A stretch of 54,000 nt of DNA from the NCBI GenBank assembly GCA_002309475.1, contig DBXJ01000022.1, forward strand, positions 1-54,000. The letters are read 5' to 3'. Shown one piece after another: positions 31,649 to 41,415 of the stretch. The notes below the pieces were generated by a model. It had not been told where the DNA came from, made no database searches, and was given only the letters and a program-made list of their open reading frames with translations. A program made the translations under genes and the position numbers. Source of the stretch: Bacteroidales bacterium UBA1215 (GTDB lineage Bacteria; Bacteroidota; Bacteroidia; Bacteroidales; WCHB1-69). The number at the start of each line of letters is the position of its first letter. Position 1 is the stretch's first letter.

Positions 31649-33490
31649 ATGTGTGGAATAGTTGGATATGTTGGAAATAAAGAGGCATTCCCGGTTTTGA
31701 TAAAGGGATTGTATCGCATGGAATATAGAGGTTATGATAGTGCAGGCGTGGCAATTGTAAAAGAAAACGAAATCAATATACATAAATGCCATGGGCGGGT
31801 AAGCGACTTGGAAGAATTTTGTAAAGATAAAGATGTAACAGGCACTTGCGGTATTGCACATACACGTTGGGCAACACATGGTGAACCAAACGATCAAAAT
31901 GCCCACCCTCATTTTTCTTCCGATAAAAAAATAGCCTTGATACACAATGGTATTATTGAAAATCATCTCACTTTGAAGGTGGCTTTGGAGAAAAATGGAT
32001 ATATCTTTAATAGTGAGACAGATACGGAAGTATTGATTCATTTAATAGAAGATGTAAAGAAAAATGAAAATTTACCATTGGCAGAGGCAGTGCGAGTGGC
32101 TCTTTCACAAGTGGTCGGCACATACGGTATTATTGTAGTTTCATCCGATGAACCCGACACATTGATAGTGGCAAAAAAAGGCAGTCCTGTTATTATCGGT
32201 TTCGGCAAAAATGAATATTATGTGGCTTCAGATGGAGCGGCTTTGATAGAATATACCAACAAAGTAGTCTATTTAAACGACGAAGAAATAGCTGTATTGA
32301 CCCCCGGCAACGATTTGCAAGTGAAGACAATAAAAAACAAAAAAGTATCTCACTATGCCGAGAAGTTGCAATTGAGTTTGGAAGAATTGGAAAAAGGCGG
32401 CTATCCACATTTTATGTTAAAAGAAATCTACGAACAACCGCGTTCTATCGCCGATAGTATGCGTGGTCGTTTGAATTTGAAAAAAGATGTGGTATCTTTA
32501 GGCGGTATTGTGGAATACGAAGACCGTCTTTTGAATGCACGAAGAATAGTGATAGTGGCATGCGGAACATCGTATCATGCAGGGTTGGTAGGAGAACATT
32601 TGTTTGAAGATTTGTTGCGAATTCCCGTGGAAGTGGAATATGCATCAGAATTCAGATACAGAAATCCTGTCATCTATGAAGACGATGTCGTGATAGCCAT
32701 TTCTCAGTCAGGAGAAACTGCAGATACTTTGGCAGCCATAGAATTGTCAAAGAAAAAAGGTGCCACTGTATTGGGTATTTGCAATGTAGTAGGTTCTTCT
32801 ATAGCACGTGCAACAGATGCAGGTTCATATACGCATGCAGGTCCGGAAATCGGTGTGGCATCGACAAAAGCCTTTACCGCACAAGTAACGGTGTTGGCAT
32901 TGATGGCATTGTGTTTGGCCGACAAGAAGAAGAAAATCCCGAAAAAACAATATGTACGTATGGTGGAAGCCTTGGAAAAAATTCCCGATCAAGTGAAACA
33001 AATATTGCAGTCGGATGAGAAGGTAAAAGAAATAGCCTCTTATATAAAAGACCATACCAACGCCCTTTATTTAGGTAGAAATTACAACTATCCCGTAGCC
33101 TTGGAAGGTGCTTTAAAATTGAAGGAAATTTCTTATATTCATGCAGAAGGCTATCCGGCAGCAGAAATGAAGCACGGTCCTATTGCATTGATAGATGAAA
33201 ATATGCCTGTTATTGTCATCGCTGTCAATTCGGCCACATACGAAAAAGTTGTCAGCAATATTCAAGAAGTAAAAGCAAGAAAAGGCAAAATAATTTCTAT
33301 TGTCACCGAAGGAGATAAAGATGTGGCGGCTTTGTCAGATTATGTAATAGAAATACCAAAAACAGAAGAACTTTTTACACCTATATTGACAAGTATTCCA
33401 TTGCAATTGTTAGCATATCATGCTGCAGTGATGTGTGGAAGAGATGTGGACAGACCCAGAAATTTAGCAAAATCAGTAACAGTAGAATAA
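31649..33490 (+). CDS. glmS: Glutamine-fructose-6-phosphate aminotransferase
   Basis: 613 residues, full length. It makes glucosamine-6-phosphate from fructose-6-phosphate and glutamine, feeding peptidoglycan and lipid A. The N-terminal glutaminase uses Cys2 (MCGIVGYVG) with RWATHGEPN. Two SIS sugar-isomerase domains follow (VACGTSYHAGLVGEHLFE, AISQSGETADTLAAI; LYLGRNYNYPVALEGALKLKEISYIHAEGYPAAEMKHGPIALI). It ends in the conserved RPRNLAKSVTVE. No glmS ribozyme is expected or seen in the 17-base gap upstream. Confidence 0.97.
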   Translation: MCGIVGYVGNKEAFPVLIKGLYRMEYRGYDSAGVAIVKENEINIHKCHGRVSDLEEFCKDKDVTGTCGIAHTRWATHGEPNDQNAHPHFSSDKKIALIHNGIIENHLTLKVALEKNGYIFNSETDTEVLIHLIEDVKKNENLPLAEAVRVALSQVVGTYGIIVVSSDEPDTLIVAKKGSPVIIGFGKNEYYVASDGAALIEYTNKVVYLNDEEIAVLTPGNDLQVKTIKNKKVSHYAEKLQLSLEELEKGGYPHFMLKEIYEQPRSIADSMRGRLNLKKDVVSLGGIVEYEDRLLNARRIVIVACGTSYHAGLVGEHLFEDLLRIPVEVEYASEFRYRNPVIYEDDVVIAISQSGETADTLAAIELSKKKGATVLGICNVVGSSIARATDAGSYTHAGPEIGVASTKAFTAQVTVLALMALCLADKKKKIPKKQYVRMVEALEKIPDQVKQILQSDEKVKEIASYIKDHTNALYLGRNYNYPVALEGALKLKEISYIHAEGYPAAEMKHGPIALIDENMPVIVIAVNSATYEKVVSNIQEVKARKGKIISIVTEGDKDVAALSDYVIEIPKTEELFTPILTSIPLQLLAYHAAVMCGRDVDRPRNLAKSVTVE

Positions 33491-33497
33491 GAGCGAC

Positions 33498-34196
33498 ATG
33501 AAAAAGAAAGATTTTTTAGTCATATTAATTGTAGTTTTGTTTTTTGCACCGTTTTTTATTTTTCATCCATTGTATAATGCTTATTTAAATGTCAATCGTT
33601 CAAATCCGTATTTGATGGCATTTGTAAAATTTGCTCTTTTGTCCACATTTGGAGAAATGTTGGCCATGAGAATAAAAACAGGTGAGTATTACAACAAAAA
33701 TTTCGGTGTAGCAGCCAAGGCAATCGTATGGGGATTTTTAGGAATGTGGATAGCATTGGCGATGAATGTTTTCTCCTCGGGTGTACCAATAATTGTAGAT
33801 AGGTTGATAGGCGGTCACGATATAACAAATGCCATGCAAGGTAATTTTACAATTATGAAGTTGGTAGGAGCTTTTTGTATCAGTGTGATGATGAATACCA
33901 GTTTTGCTCCTGTTTTTATGACCCTTCATAAATTGTTTGACATACATATTGCAAATAACAATGGACAATTGAAATGTTTGGCAAAACCTATGCGTTGTGC
34001 AGAAGGTTTGTCAAAAATCAATTGGGATGTACAATGGAATTTTGTTTTCAAAAAAACCGTTCCATTGTTCTGGATTCCTGCTCATACACTTACATTCTGC
34101 CTGCCAAAAGATTTTCAAGTGTTGTTTGCAGCATTGTTGGGTATAGCCTTAGGATTGATTTTGGCAATTGCCTCTATTATGGGCAATAAAAAATAA
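33498..34196 (+). CDS. Polytopic membrane protein of unknown family
   Basis: 232 residues, 7 bases after glmS. Five hydrophobic segments (about 7-23, 40-55, 70-90, 117-135 and 205-228) with conserved-looking polar groups between them (KFALLSTFGEMLAMRIKTGEYY, WNFVFKKTVPLFWIPAHT). The spacing faintly recalls Mpv17/PMP22-type proteins (the W..P...F end), but I am not confident. Probably inner-membrane; function unknown. Confidence 0.6.
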   Translation: MKKKDFLVILIVVLFFAPFFIFHPLYNAYLNVNRSNPYLMAFVKFALLSTFGEMLAMRIKTGEYYNKNFGVAAKAIVWGFLGMWIALAMNVFSSGVPIIVDRLIGGHDITNAMQGNFTIMKLVGAFCISVMMNTSFAPVFMTLHKLFDIHIANNNGQLKCLAKPMRCAEGLSKINWDVQWNFVFKKTVPLFWIPAHTLTFCLPKDFQVLFAALLGIALGLILAIASIMGNKK

Positions 34197-34216
34197 GAAA
34201 ACAAATACTTATATCA

Positions 34217-35122
34217 ATGATTGAGAAGCGAATCTTGGGTCTCGTTTTTGTCAGTATTCTCTTATTGCTTAGTTGTAGCAGTCGAGCAGTAGTGGAAGAT
34301 GACGAAAATTGGCTAGATGACCCGATTGAAACCTATTCTATCATTAAAGAAGATTCTTCGGGAATAGATATTGTATCACTTTCAGATAACAATCCCTTGG
34401 CTATTAGAAAAATGATAGCAAGATACGAAATTCCGGAAAAAACTTTGGCAGAAAAGGAAAAAGTATTGTATGCCATGTTGGATACTTTGCAGGTATTGAG
34501 TAGTATGGAACACGAGAATATTTATAATTGTGTGGATTCTTTGAATTATATGGTAGTACATTATATGCAAAGTATTCTCTCCGACAGAAAAACAATATAC
34601 GCTCCTTTGAAACATAAATTGTTGAAAGTGGTTTCATCCGCTGACAAATCCATGAATATTTATTCTTGGAATGAAAACATCGGTGTTGGCATAGCCTCCA
34701 ATATGAATGTTATTCAATATTTAACACAAGATAAGGCATTGAAAGTGCAATTTTGTGGATTTTTGCCCGATAGTTTGAAAAATAATTTCACTACCGGTGT
34801 GCCTGTTTCAATTTACAAATTAAATCATAAAAATGACGGCAATTTGTATTTAGTGAATATGGAAGGTGCTGTTAGTAAAAAATCGTTTTATAAAGGATCT
34901 ACCGTTTTGCAAGTATTGAATGACTCGCTTATATTTGATTATGAGTGTTTCGAATCGGGAGAAAAAAATTATATCATGTTGCACCCTGCGGAAGTGGATG
35001 TGGCTTGTAGTTTTAATTATAAAACCAACCAATTAACATATAGAGTAAAAGAGCAGTCAAAGGTAACCACGCAGGTGGTATATGTTTTTAACGGAGAACA
35101 ATTTGTCCTAAAACAAGATTGA
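34217..35122 (+). CDS. Lipoprotein of unknown function
   Basis: 301 residues. Lipoprotein signal MIEKRILGLVFVSILLLLSC (Cys 20). The mature part has a helical stretch (about 60-115), then beta-rich sequence. No family recognised. Its stop overlaps the ATG of the ABC exporter by one base (TGATG), so translation is coupled and the two may act together at the envelope. Confidence 0.65.
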   Translation: MIEKRILGLVFVSILLLLSCSSRAVVEDDENWLDDPIETYSIIKEDSSGIDIVSLSDNNPLAIRKMIARYEIPEKTLAEKEKVLYAMLDTLQVLSSMEHENIYNCVDSLNYMVVHYMQSILSDRKTIYAPLKHKLLKVVSSADKSMNIYSWNENIGVGIASNMNVIQYLTQDKALKVQFCGFLPDSLKNNFTTGVPVSIYKLNHKNDGNLYLVNMEGAVSKKSFYKGSTVLQVLNDSLIFDYECFESGEKNYIMLHPAEVDVACSFNYKTNQLTYRVKEQSKVTTQVVYVFNGEQFVLKQD

Positions 35123-36936
35123 TGAAGGATATTAAGAAGTTGTTGGGTTTATTAAAACTGCATACATTCAAATTGTGTGTAGTTTCTTTTTTTAATATGC
35201 TTGCAACAATTTTTTCCTTGTTTTCGGTGACTTTTCTGGCACCTTTTTTATCATTGATATTTAATCAGGTGGATGCAAACATGGAGAAACCTGTGCTTGT
35301 ATTTTCTTCCGATTCTTTATTGTCGATGGTAAAATACTATTTGTCTATTTTGGTGGCGGGTCATGGCGTTGTCGTTGCTTTGATAATCATGCTGTTAATT
35401 GTGTTTCTCATGTTCTTTTTGTGTAAATTGTTTTCTTATTTGGCAATATGTGTATATGTGCCGGTGAGAACCTCAATTATAGAAGATTATAGAAACAAAG
35501 CATACAAAAAGATATTAAATTTACCATTTTCCTATTTGTCAACTCACAAAAAAGGGGATATTATTTCATTGGTAATCAACGATGTTCAAGAGATTGATAA
35601 TTCCTTGTTGGATCCTTTGCAGTCTTTACTCAATTATCCTTTGATGATAGTGATGTATTTGTTGGCATTGTTTTTTACCAGTACTCATTTGACAATATTT
35701 GTTTTAGTGTTGTTGCCGTTGTCGGGTTTGGCAATTAGTGGCATTCAACGAAAATTGAAGTCAAAATCCGCTCAAGCTAAATCCTATCAAGCTGAAATGA
35801 CAGGTGTTACCGAAGAAGGTATCTATGCATTGAGGGTGATAAAGGCATTCAATGCTATTGGTTTTATGAATAATTATTTCAGACGCATCAACGATCAATA
35901 TACCAAAACCTATATCAAAGTTTCCCGTAAACGGGATTTGTCGTCTCCATTCGGAGAATTTATGGGAATGGTGATAGTGGTGTGTATTTTGTTGTTTGGC
36001 AGTGTAATGGTGCTGTCAACAAAGGGAATGTTGCCGGAATTATTTGTGGCATATATTGCCATGTTTACACAAATTATCAATCCAGTAAAATCGGTGGCAG
36101 ATGCAACTGCCAACTTGAAAAAAGGATATGCTTCAGTGGATAGAATTGAAACATTGCTGAATGAAACGGAACAATGCCAAACCGGAATTGCCATCGAAAA
36201 AGATAGTTTTGAAAAGGAAATTCTATTTACTGATGTCAGTTTTTCGTATGGCGAAAAACCTGTTTTGCAAGGTGTAAATATATGCATTCCCAAAGGTAAA
36301 AAAATCGCTATTTGCGGCATGTCCGGTGCCGGAAAAACAACTATTGTCAGTCTTTTATTGCGTTTTTATGATGTTTCTTCCGGAAAAATTACTATTGACG
36401 GTATAAATATCAACGATATTCAAATAGGCAGTTTGTTGTCCTTGTTCGGAGTGGTTTCGCAAGAAAGTATTTTGTTCAATGACAGCATATATAATAATAT
36501 TCTTTTGGGGCAAAAGAATGTAAGTGAACAAGATGTTTACAAGGCGGCTCAAGTAGCCAATGCAGAGTTGTTTATCAAAGAATTTGAAGATGCTTATCAA
36601 ACCAACGTTGGCGATAGAGGTGCCAAATTGTCCGGTGGACAACAGCAAAGGATAAGTATTGCCCGAGCTTTGTTGAAAAATCCGCCTATTTTAATATTAG
36701 ATGAAGCCACATCGGCTTTGGATGTTCAAACCGAACGAATGGTGCAAACGTCGATAGACCACCTTGCAGATGGAAAAACTTGTATTATTATCGCTCATAG
36801 ATTGTCAACAATTGTCAATGCAGACGAAATATATGTGCTTGAAGGAGGAAAAGTTGTTGAAAAAGGGTCGCACAAAGATTTGATTAATAAAGGTGGTGTC
36901 TATAAACAAATGGTTGATATGCAATCGTTTGAGTAA
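35122..36936 (+). CDS. MsbA-like ABC exporter (fused permease and ATPase)
   Basis: 604 residues. The start is the ATG at 35122, overlapping the upstream stop. Six transmembrane helices lie in residues 1-320 with intracellular loops (ISLVINDVQEIDN, EGIYALRVIKAFNAI). The nucleotide-binding domain has Walker A GMSGAGKTT (about 395), signature KLSGGQQQR, Walker B ILILDEATSALD and the H-loop IIIAHRLST. This single-chain half-transporter type exports lipids such as lipid A precursors, or drugs; the substrate cannot be read from sequence. Last gene of the run from 29482. Confidence 0.88.
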   Translation: MKDIKKLLGLLKLHTFKLCVVSFFNMLATIFSLFSVTFLAPFLSLIFNQVDANMEKPVLVFSSDSLLSMVKYYLSILVAGHGVVVALIIMLLIVFLMFFLCKLFSYLAICVYVPVRTSIIEDYRNKAYKKILNLPFSYLSTHKKGDIISLVINDVQEIDNSLLDPLQSLLNYPLMIVMYLLALFFTSTHLTIFVLVLLPLSGLAISGIQRKLKSKSAQAKSYQAEMTGVTEEGIYALRVIKAFNAIGFMNNYFRRINDQYTKTYIKVSRKRDLSSPFGEFMGMVIVVCILLFGSVMVLSTKGMLPELFVAYIAMFTQIINPVKSVADATANLKKGYASVDRIETLLNETEQCQTGIAIEKDSFEKEILFTDVSFSYGEKPVLQGVNICIPKGKKIAICGMSGAGKTTIVSLLLRFYDVSSGKITIDGININDIQIGSLLSLFGVVSQESILFNDSIYNNILLGQKNVSEQDVYKAAQVANAELFIKEFEDAYQTNVGDRGAKLSGGQQQRISIARALLKNPPILILDEATSALDVQTERMVQTSIDHLADGKTCIIIAHRLSTIVNADEIYVLEGGKVVEKGSHKDLINKGGVYKQMVDMQSFE

Positions 36937-37026
36937 TGATTTCGGCATGGATTTCAACAAGAAAAAAATGTTGAATAATCATGATAAATTTTTCAAAAAA
37001 AGAACGTAAATTATTTATTTTTTTTG

Positions 37027-37034
37027 TATCTTTG
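37027..37034 (+). promoter_or_regulatory. -7 promoter box (TATCTTTG) for buk
   Basis: TATCTTTG followed by CAAATTG, 53 bases before the buk ATG. Confidence 0.6.
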
Positions 37035-37087
37035 CAAATTGAATAGGAATAACAATTTTATCAAACAAAGAATAAAAAAATAATATA

Positions 37088-38176
37088 ATGGCAAAAAATA
37101 TAATATTAGCAATCAATCCTGGAGCAACTTCTACAAAAGTATCAGTTTATGAAGGCGAACAGGAAGTTTTTACAGAAAATATCAGTCATCCATTAGAAGA
37201 AATTCAAAAATTTGCAGAAGTAGCTGATCAATTCGACTATCGCAAACAAGCAATTTTGGAAATGTTGGATAAACACGGAGTTGGCAGACACGATGTTGCC
37301 ATAGTGATAGGTCGTGGAGGTTTAACCCGTCCTTGTGAATCAGGAACATATAGAGTCAACGAATTGATGAAGCAAGAATGTCATGAAGGTATTCAAGGCA
37401 AGCATGCTTGCAATTTGGGTGCGTTAATCGCCGACAGTATTGCAAAAGATTTCGGTTTGAAAGATGCATATATTGCCGATCCGGGTATTGTTGACGAACG
37501 TCCGGATTTTGCAAAAATCACCGGACATCCGGTATTTGATATGGATCCTGCAAAAGAGGGTGTAATTTGGCATTGCCTCAACCAAAAAATGACAGCAAAA
37601 TTGTATGCTCGTGAAATAGGGAAAAAATACGAAGATTTGAATTTGATTATTGCACACCTTGGCGGTGGCGTATCGGTCGGCATGCACAACCACGGCAGAA
37701 CAGTGGAAGTAAATCGTGCTTTGTGTGGATTGGGGGCATTTTCTCCAACCCGTTCCGGTTCTATCAATGCCAGCAAATTGATAGATGTTTGCTTCAGTGG
37801 TGATTATACAAAAGAAAAAATCAAAAAGATGATTACTGCTGAAGGTGGCTTTGTAGCATATTTAGGTACCAACGATTCCTTGAAGGTGGAAACCGATGCA
37901 TTGGCAGGCGACCCAAAGAGTCAATTGTTGGTGGAAGCATTCTGCTATCAAGTATCATTGGAAATCAGTCGTTTGGCAGCAGTAGTAGCCGGCAAAGTTG
38001 ATGCTATCTTGTTGACAGGCGGTATAGCCTATAGCAAGCCATGGATGAAAAAAATAATAGAAAGAATCGATTGGATTGCTCCGGTAAAAATCTATAAAGG
38101 TGAAAATGAAATGCTTGCATTGGCTATGTGTGCCAATGAAGTATTGAATGGAACCGCTCCAAAAGAATATAAATAG
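37088..38176 (+). CDS. buk: Butyrate kinase
   Basis: 362 residues, the family length. It interconverts butyryl-phosphate + ADP and butyrate + ATP, the energy-yielding last step of butyrate fermentation; branched-chain acids are also used by relatives. ASKHA-fold signatures: LAINPGATSTKVSVYEGE (phosphate 1 loop), IGRGGLTRPCESGTY, LIIAHLGGGVSVGMHNHGR and ILLTGGIAYSK. No phosphotransbutyrylase (ptb) gene is adjacent, unlike the classic clostridial pair. It is monocistronic: own promoter and a terminator directly behind. Confidence 0.94.
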   Translation: MAKNIILAINPGATSTKVSVYEGEQEVFTENISHPLEEIQKFAEVADQFDYRKQAILEMLDKHGVGRHDVAIVIGRGGLTRPCESGTYRVNELMKQECHEGIQGKHACNLGALIADSIAKDFGLKDAYIADPGIVDERPDFAKITGHPVFDMDPAKEGVIWHCLNQKMTAKLYAREIGKKYEDLNLIIAHLGGGVSVGMHNHGRTVEVNRALCGLGAFSPTRSGSINASKLIDVCFSGDYTKEKIKKMITAEGGFVAYLGTNDSLKVETDALAGDPKSQLLVEAFCYQVSLEISRLAAVVAGKVDAILLTGGIAYSKPWMKKIIERIDWIAPVKIYKGENEMLALAMCANEVLNGTAPKEYK

Positions 38177-38201
38177 TAGTTACAATTATTTAAATATAAA
38201 G

Positions 38202-38231
38202 TTCGAGTCGGTAAAAGGCTCGAATTTTTTT
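38202..38231 (+). terminator. Intrinsic terminator after buk
   Basis: TTCGAG (38202-38207), an 11-base loop, CTCGAA (38219-38224), then seven T. It overlaps the region just before the next start. Confidence 0.7.
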
Positions 38232-38237
38232 CATAAA

Positions 38238-39350
38238 ATGCGTACCATTCTCATACTGATAAAAAAGGAGTTCTTGCAAATCTTCCGTAACCCGGTGCTA
38301 TGGAAATTGGTAACATTGTTGCCATTGGCAGAATTGTTGGTATTTCCTTTTGCGGCAGATATGGAGATAAAATATTTAAATGTGGCAGTGGTTGACTACG
38401 ACCAATCATCTTTGACAAGAGATTTAACCAATACTTTGGCAGCCACAAAATATTTCAGATTGGTAAACAATGTTCCCAGTCAGCAATTTGGTGAATTGGC
38501 CATGAAAAAAAACAAAGTGGATATTATGATAGAAATTCCACCTAATTTTGAAGTGAATGTATATCGCCAACAACAGCCGACAATCGGAATCACTGCCAAT
38601 GCTGTCAATAGTATGAAGGCTGCCATAGGTGTTGCCTATTTGCAGCAGTTTCTTGGGGATTATTTCAAACAATCGTTACAAAATAATAGTCAGTCAGTGG
38701 CTGCCAACAAAGCGGAACTGACAGTATCGAGGTGGTTTAACAACAAAATGGATTATAAAAAAGCTTTTGTTCCGGGAATTTTAGCCGTCTTGGTCAGTAT
38801 GATAGGAGCTATGCTTTCCACATTGAATATTGTTAGAGAAAAGGAGATAGGTACCATAGAACAGATAAATATTACTCCGATTACCAAAACACAATTCTTC
38901 ATTGGAAAAATGTTTCCGTTTTGGGTGATAGGCATGTTGGAATTTTTTATCGGCATTTGGATAATGATATTCGTGTTTGGTATTCACATTCAAGGTTCTT
39001 TGTCCGCTTTGATGTTGATAACAGCCATATTTCTATTGGCAATGTTGGGATTGGGATTTATGGTGAGTATTTTCGCTGAAAATCAAGTGCAGTCCATGTT
39101 TGTAATGATATTTTTCTTTATAGTATTTATATTGTTGAGTGGTTTGTTTACACCATTGGAAAGTATGCCGCAATGGGCTCAGATTATGAATCTGGTAAAT
39201 CCAATCGCTCATTTTATAGTCATTTTGAAAAGTATTATTCTAAAAGGAAGTTCATTGGTAGATATGCGTTTTTATTTGTTAGGAATGACCATTTTTGCCA
39301 TTGTAACCAATGCAATTACCATAGTATTTTATAAAAATAGAGCAGACTAA
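38238..39350 (+). CDS. ABC-2 type transporter permease
   Basis: 370 residues from the ATG at 38238 (MRTILILIKKEFLQIFRNP); an earlier in-frame ATG (38148) lies inside buk and upstream of the terminator. One N-terminal helix (about 25-42), a long extracytoplasmic loop with AAVDYDQSSLTR-like VVDYDQSSLTRDL, then five helices from about 180 to 365 containing NIVREKEIGTIEQINITP, the family's conserved cytoplasmic segment, and LSGLFTPLESMPQWAQ. YhhJ/YbhR-like exporters normally have an ATPase and a HlyD-type partner; neither is here. Substrate unknown. Confidence 0.83.
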   Translation: MRTILILIKKEFLQIFRNPVLWKLVTLLPLAELLVFPFAADMEIKYLNVAVVDYDQSSLTRDLTNTLAATKYFRLVNNVPSQQFGELAMKKNKVDIMIEIPPNFEVNVYRQQQPTIGITANAVNSMKAAIGVAYLQQFLGDYFKQSLQNNSQSVAANKAELTVSRWFNNKMDYKKAFVPGILAVLVSMIGAMLSTLNIVREKEIGTIEQINITPITKTQFFIGKMFPFWVIGMLEFFIGIWIMIFVFGIHIQGSLSALMLITAIFLLAMLGLGFMVSIFAENQVQSMFVMIFFFIVFILLSGLFTPLESMPQWAQIMNLVNPIAHFIVILKSIILKGSSLVDMRFYLLGMTIFAIVTNAITIVFYKNRAD

Positions 39351-39363
39351 AAAAAATAAAATT

Positions 39364-40119
39364 ATGATAGCATATATAACAGGTGCCACAAGTGGCTTTG
39401 GTAAAGCAATTGCAAGAAAATTAGCTCAGTTGAAATACGATTTAGTTATTACAGGTCGTAGAAAAGAACGTTTGGAAGAATTGGCAGCAACATTGCAGCA
39501 AGAATATCAAATAAAAGTATTGGTTTCTCAATACGATGTTCGTGATTATGAAGCCGTAAAACAAGCTATAGAAAATTTGCCTGAAGAATGGAAAAATATT
39601 GATGTGTTGGTCAATAATGCCGGTTTGGCACTTGGCTTGGGAGGTATTCAAAATGGCGATATTGAAGATTGGAATAGAATGATAGATACCAATGTAAAAG
39701 GTTTGTTGAATGTCAGCCATTTTATTATGCCTTTGATGGTAGCAAAAAAATCCGGCTATATTATCAATATAGGTTCAGTTGCCGGCAAAGAAGTTTATCC
39801 TAATGGCAATGTATATTGTTGTACGAAGCATGCTGTAGATGCTATCAGCAAAGCCATGCGGGTGGATATGTTGCCATACGGTATCAAAGTGAGCCAAATT
39901 TGTCCGGGAGCTGCTGATACGGAATTTTCACTTGTCCGTTTCAAAGGTGATAAAAATGCGGCAGATAATGTTTATAAAGGTTATAAACCTTTGTATGCAG
40001 AAGATATTGCAGATGTGGTGGGATATTTGGTATCTATGCCAAAGTATGTATGTATCAACGATTTAGTGATTACATGCACTTCACAAGCCAATTCGACTAA
40101 TTTCTACAAGCAATTGTAA
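39364..40119 (+). CDS. Short-chain dehydrogenase/reductase (YdfG-like)
   Basis: 251 residues. Classical SDR: nucleotide-binding ITGATSGFGKAIARKL (TGxxxGxG, residues 5-12), NADP-preferring basic GRRKERL, DVLVNNAGLALG, active-site Ser in INIGSVAGKE and YCCTKHAVD (YxxxK). Closest in look to YdfG/serine 3-dehydrogenase-type enzymes, which reduce 3-hydroxy acid-related substrates with NADPH. 13 bases after the permease. Confidence 0.88.
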   Translation: MIAYITGATSGFGKAIARKLAQLKYDLVITGRRKERLEELAATLQQEYQIKVLVSQYDVRDYEAVKQAIENLPEEWKNIDVLVNNAGLALGLGGIQNGDIEDWNRMIDTNVKGLLNVSHFIMPLMVAKKSGYIINIGSVAGKEVYPNGNVYCCTKHAVDAISKAMRVDMLPYGIKVSQICPGAADTEFSLVRFKGDKNAADNVYKGYKPLYAEDIADVVGYLVSMPKYVCINDLVITCTSQANSTNFYKQL

Positions 40120-40122
40120 GCA

Positions 40123-41415
40123 ATGGAAGAAAAACTGCTACAATATATTTGGAAAAACAGAGTTTTTCCATTGACTGACTATCACTTGGTGACAGGTGAA
40201 AAGTTGGAAATTGTATCAGTGGGAGAAGAAAACTTAGATAGCGGTCCGGATTTTTTCAATGCAAAAATAAAAATCAACAATGTTTTATGGATTGGCAGCA
40301 TAGAAATTCATAAAAAATCTTCCGATTGGCTTAAGCACGGGCATTCGGGAGATTCGGCCTACGATAATGTAGTGCTGCATGTTGTTTATGAACATGATGT
40401 AGATGTAAAAAATTCCAAAGGAGAAGTTTTGCGTGTATTTGAATTGAATACGCTGATAAACAAATCGTTGGAAAGTGATTATAGAAGATATATAGAAAAA
40501 GGTTGTCCTATTATATGTGAAAAAAGTTTAGCTGATATTGATCAATTTCGTTTAGTAACTTGGCTGGATAGAATGGTGGTAAATCGATTAGACAGGCGAA
40601 CGGAAGATATCAATAGATATTTAGAACAAACAGTAAACAATAAAGAACAAGTTTTTTATGAATTGTTGGCGAAGGCTTTTGGCTTTAAAATCAATGCCTT
40701 GCCGATGCAAATGATAGCACAATCTTTGCCATTAAGTGTCATTGCCAAACAACATGATAGTTGTCTGCAAATTGAGGCAATGTTTTTCGGACAAGCAGGT
40801 TTGTTGGAACCTGATTATAATGACGAATATCCAAAAATGTTGCAAAAAGAGTATAACTTTCTAAAACGAAAATATAATCTGTCAGCACCTTGCACGGTGG
40901 CAACATGGAAGTTTGCAAAAATGTATCCGTCAGGTTTTCCGACAATTAGATTGTCGCAATTGGCTAATTTGATGTGCCAATCGCATAATTTGTTTTCCGA
41001 AGTGATGGAAGCAAATCATGTGAAAGAATTGGTGGATATTCTTTCTGTTAAAGCATCTTCATATTGGGATACACATTATCAATTTGACGTAGTTGCTAAA
41101 AAACAAGAGAAAAAATTGGGCAAGCAGGCAATTTATTCACTTATCATCAATACAATACTTCCTTTTGTTTATGCTTATGCCACTTGGATGGAGCAAGTGG
41201 ATAAAAAGAACAAAGTTTTGGAATTGTTGGAAAGTATGCCGGCAGAAGAGAATACGATAGTAAGAAAATATCAGGCCATTCATTCTCATGTCAAGAATGC
41301 TTTGCATTCTCAGGCTTTGATAGAATTATATCAAAATTATTGCAATAAAAAGAATTGCCTGCATTGTGGTATTGGCATTTATTTGCTGAAGGCTAGGGCA
41401 AATTGTGAGGTTTAG
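40123..41415 (+). CDS. DUF2851 family protein
   Basis: 430 residues. The opening EEKLLQYIWKNRVFPLTDYHLVTGEKLEIVSVG, NSGPDFFNAKI-type LDSGPDFFNAKIKINNVLWIGSIEIHKKSSDW and HVVYEHD are characteristic of DUF2851, a family nearly confined to Bacteroidetes. The early block looks like a nuclease-type core (GPDF...IEIH), but no activity is established. A Cys/His group CNKKNCLHCGIG lies near the C-terminus. The start is 3 bases after the SDR stop; the end overlaps the convergent peroxidase gene by 23 bases. Confidence 0.85.
   Translation: MEEKLLQYIWKNRVFPLTDYHLVTGEKLEIVSVGEENLDSGPDFFNAKIKINNVLWIGSIEIHKKSSDWLKHGHSGDSAYDNVVLHVVYEHDVDVKNSKGEVLRVFELNTLINKSLESDYRRYIEKGCPIICEKSLADIDQFRLVTWLDRMVVNRLDRRTEDINRYLEQTVNNKEQVFYELLAKAFGFKINALPMQMIAQSLPLSVIAKQHDSCLQIEAMFFGQAGLLEPDYNDEYPKMLQKEYNFLKRKYNLSAPCTVATWKFAKMYPSGFPTIRLSQLANLMCQSHNLFSEVMEANHVKELVDILSVKASSYWDTHYQFDVVAKKQEKKLGKQAIYSLIINTILPFVYAYATWMEQVDKKNKVLELLESMPAEENTIVRKYQAIHSHVKNALHSQALIELYQNYCNKKNCLHCGIGIYLLKARANCEV

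Noticed and set aside
31649..31649. glmS ribozyme upstream of glmS
   Set aside because: Only 17 bases separate glmS from the DUF4270 stop; there is no room for the ribozyme.
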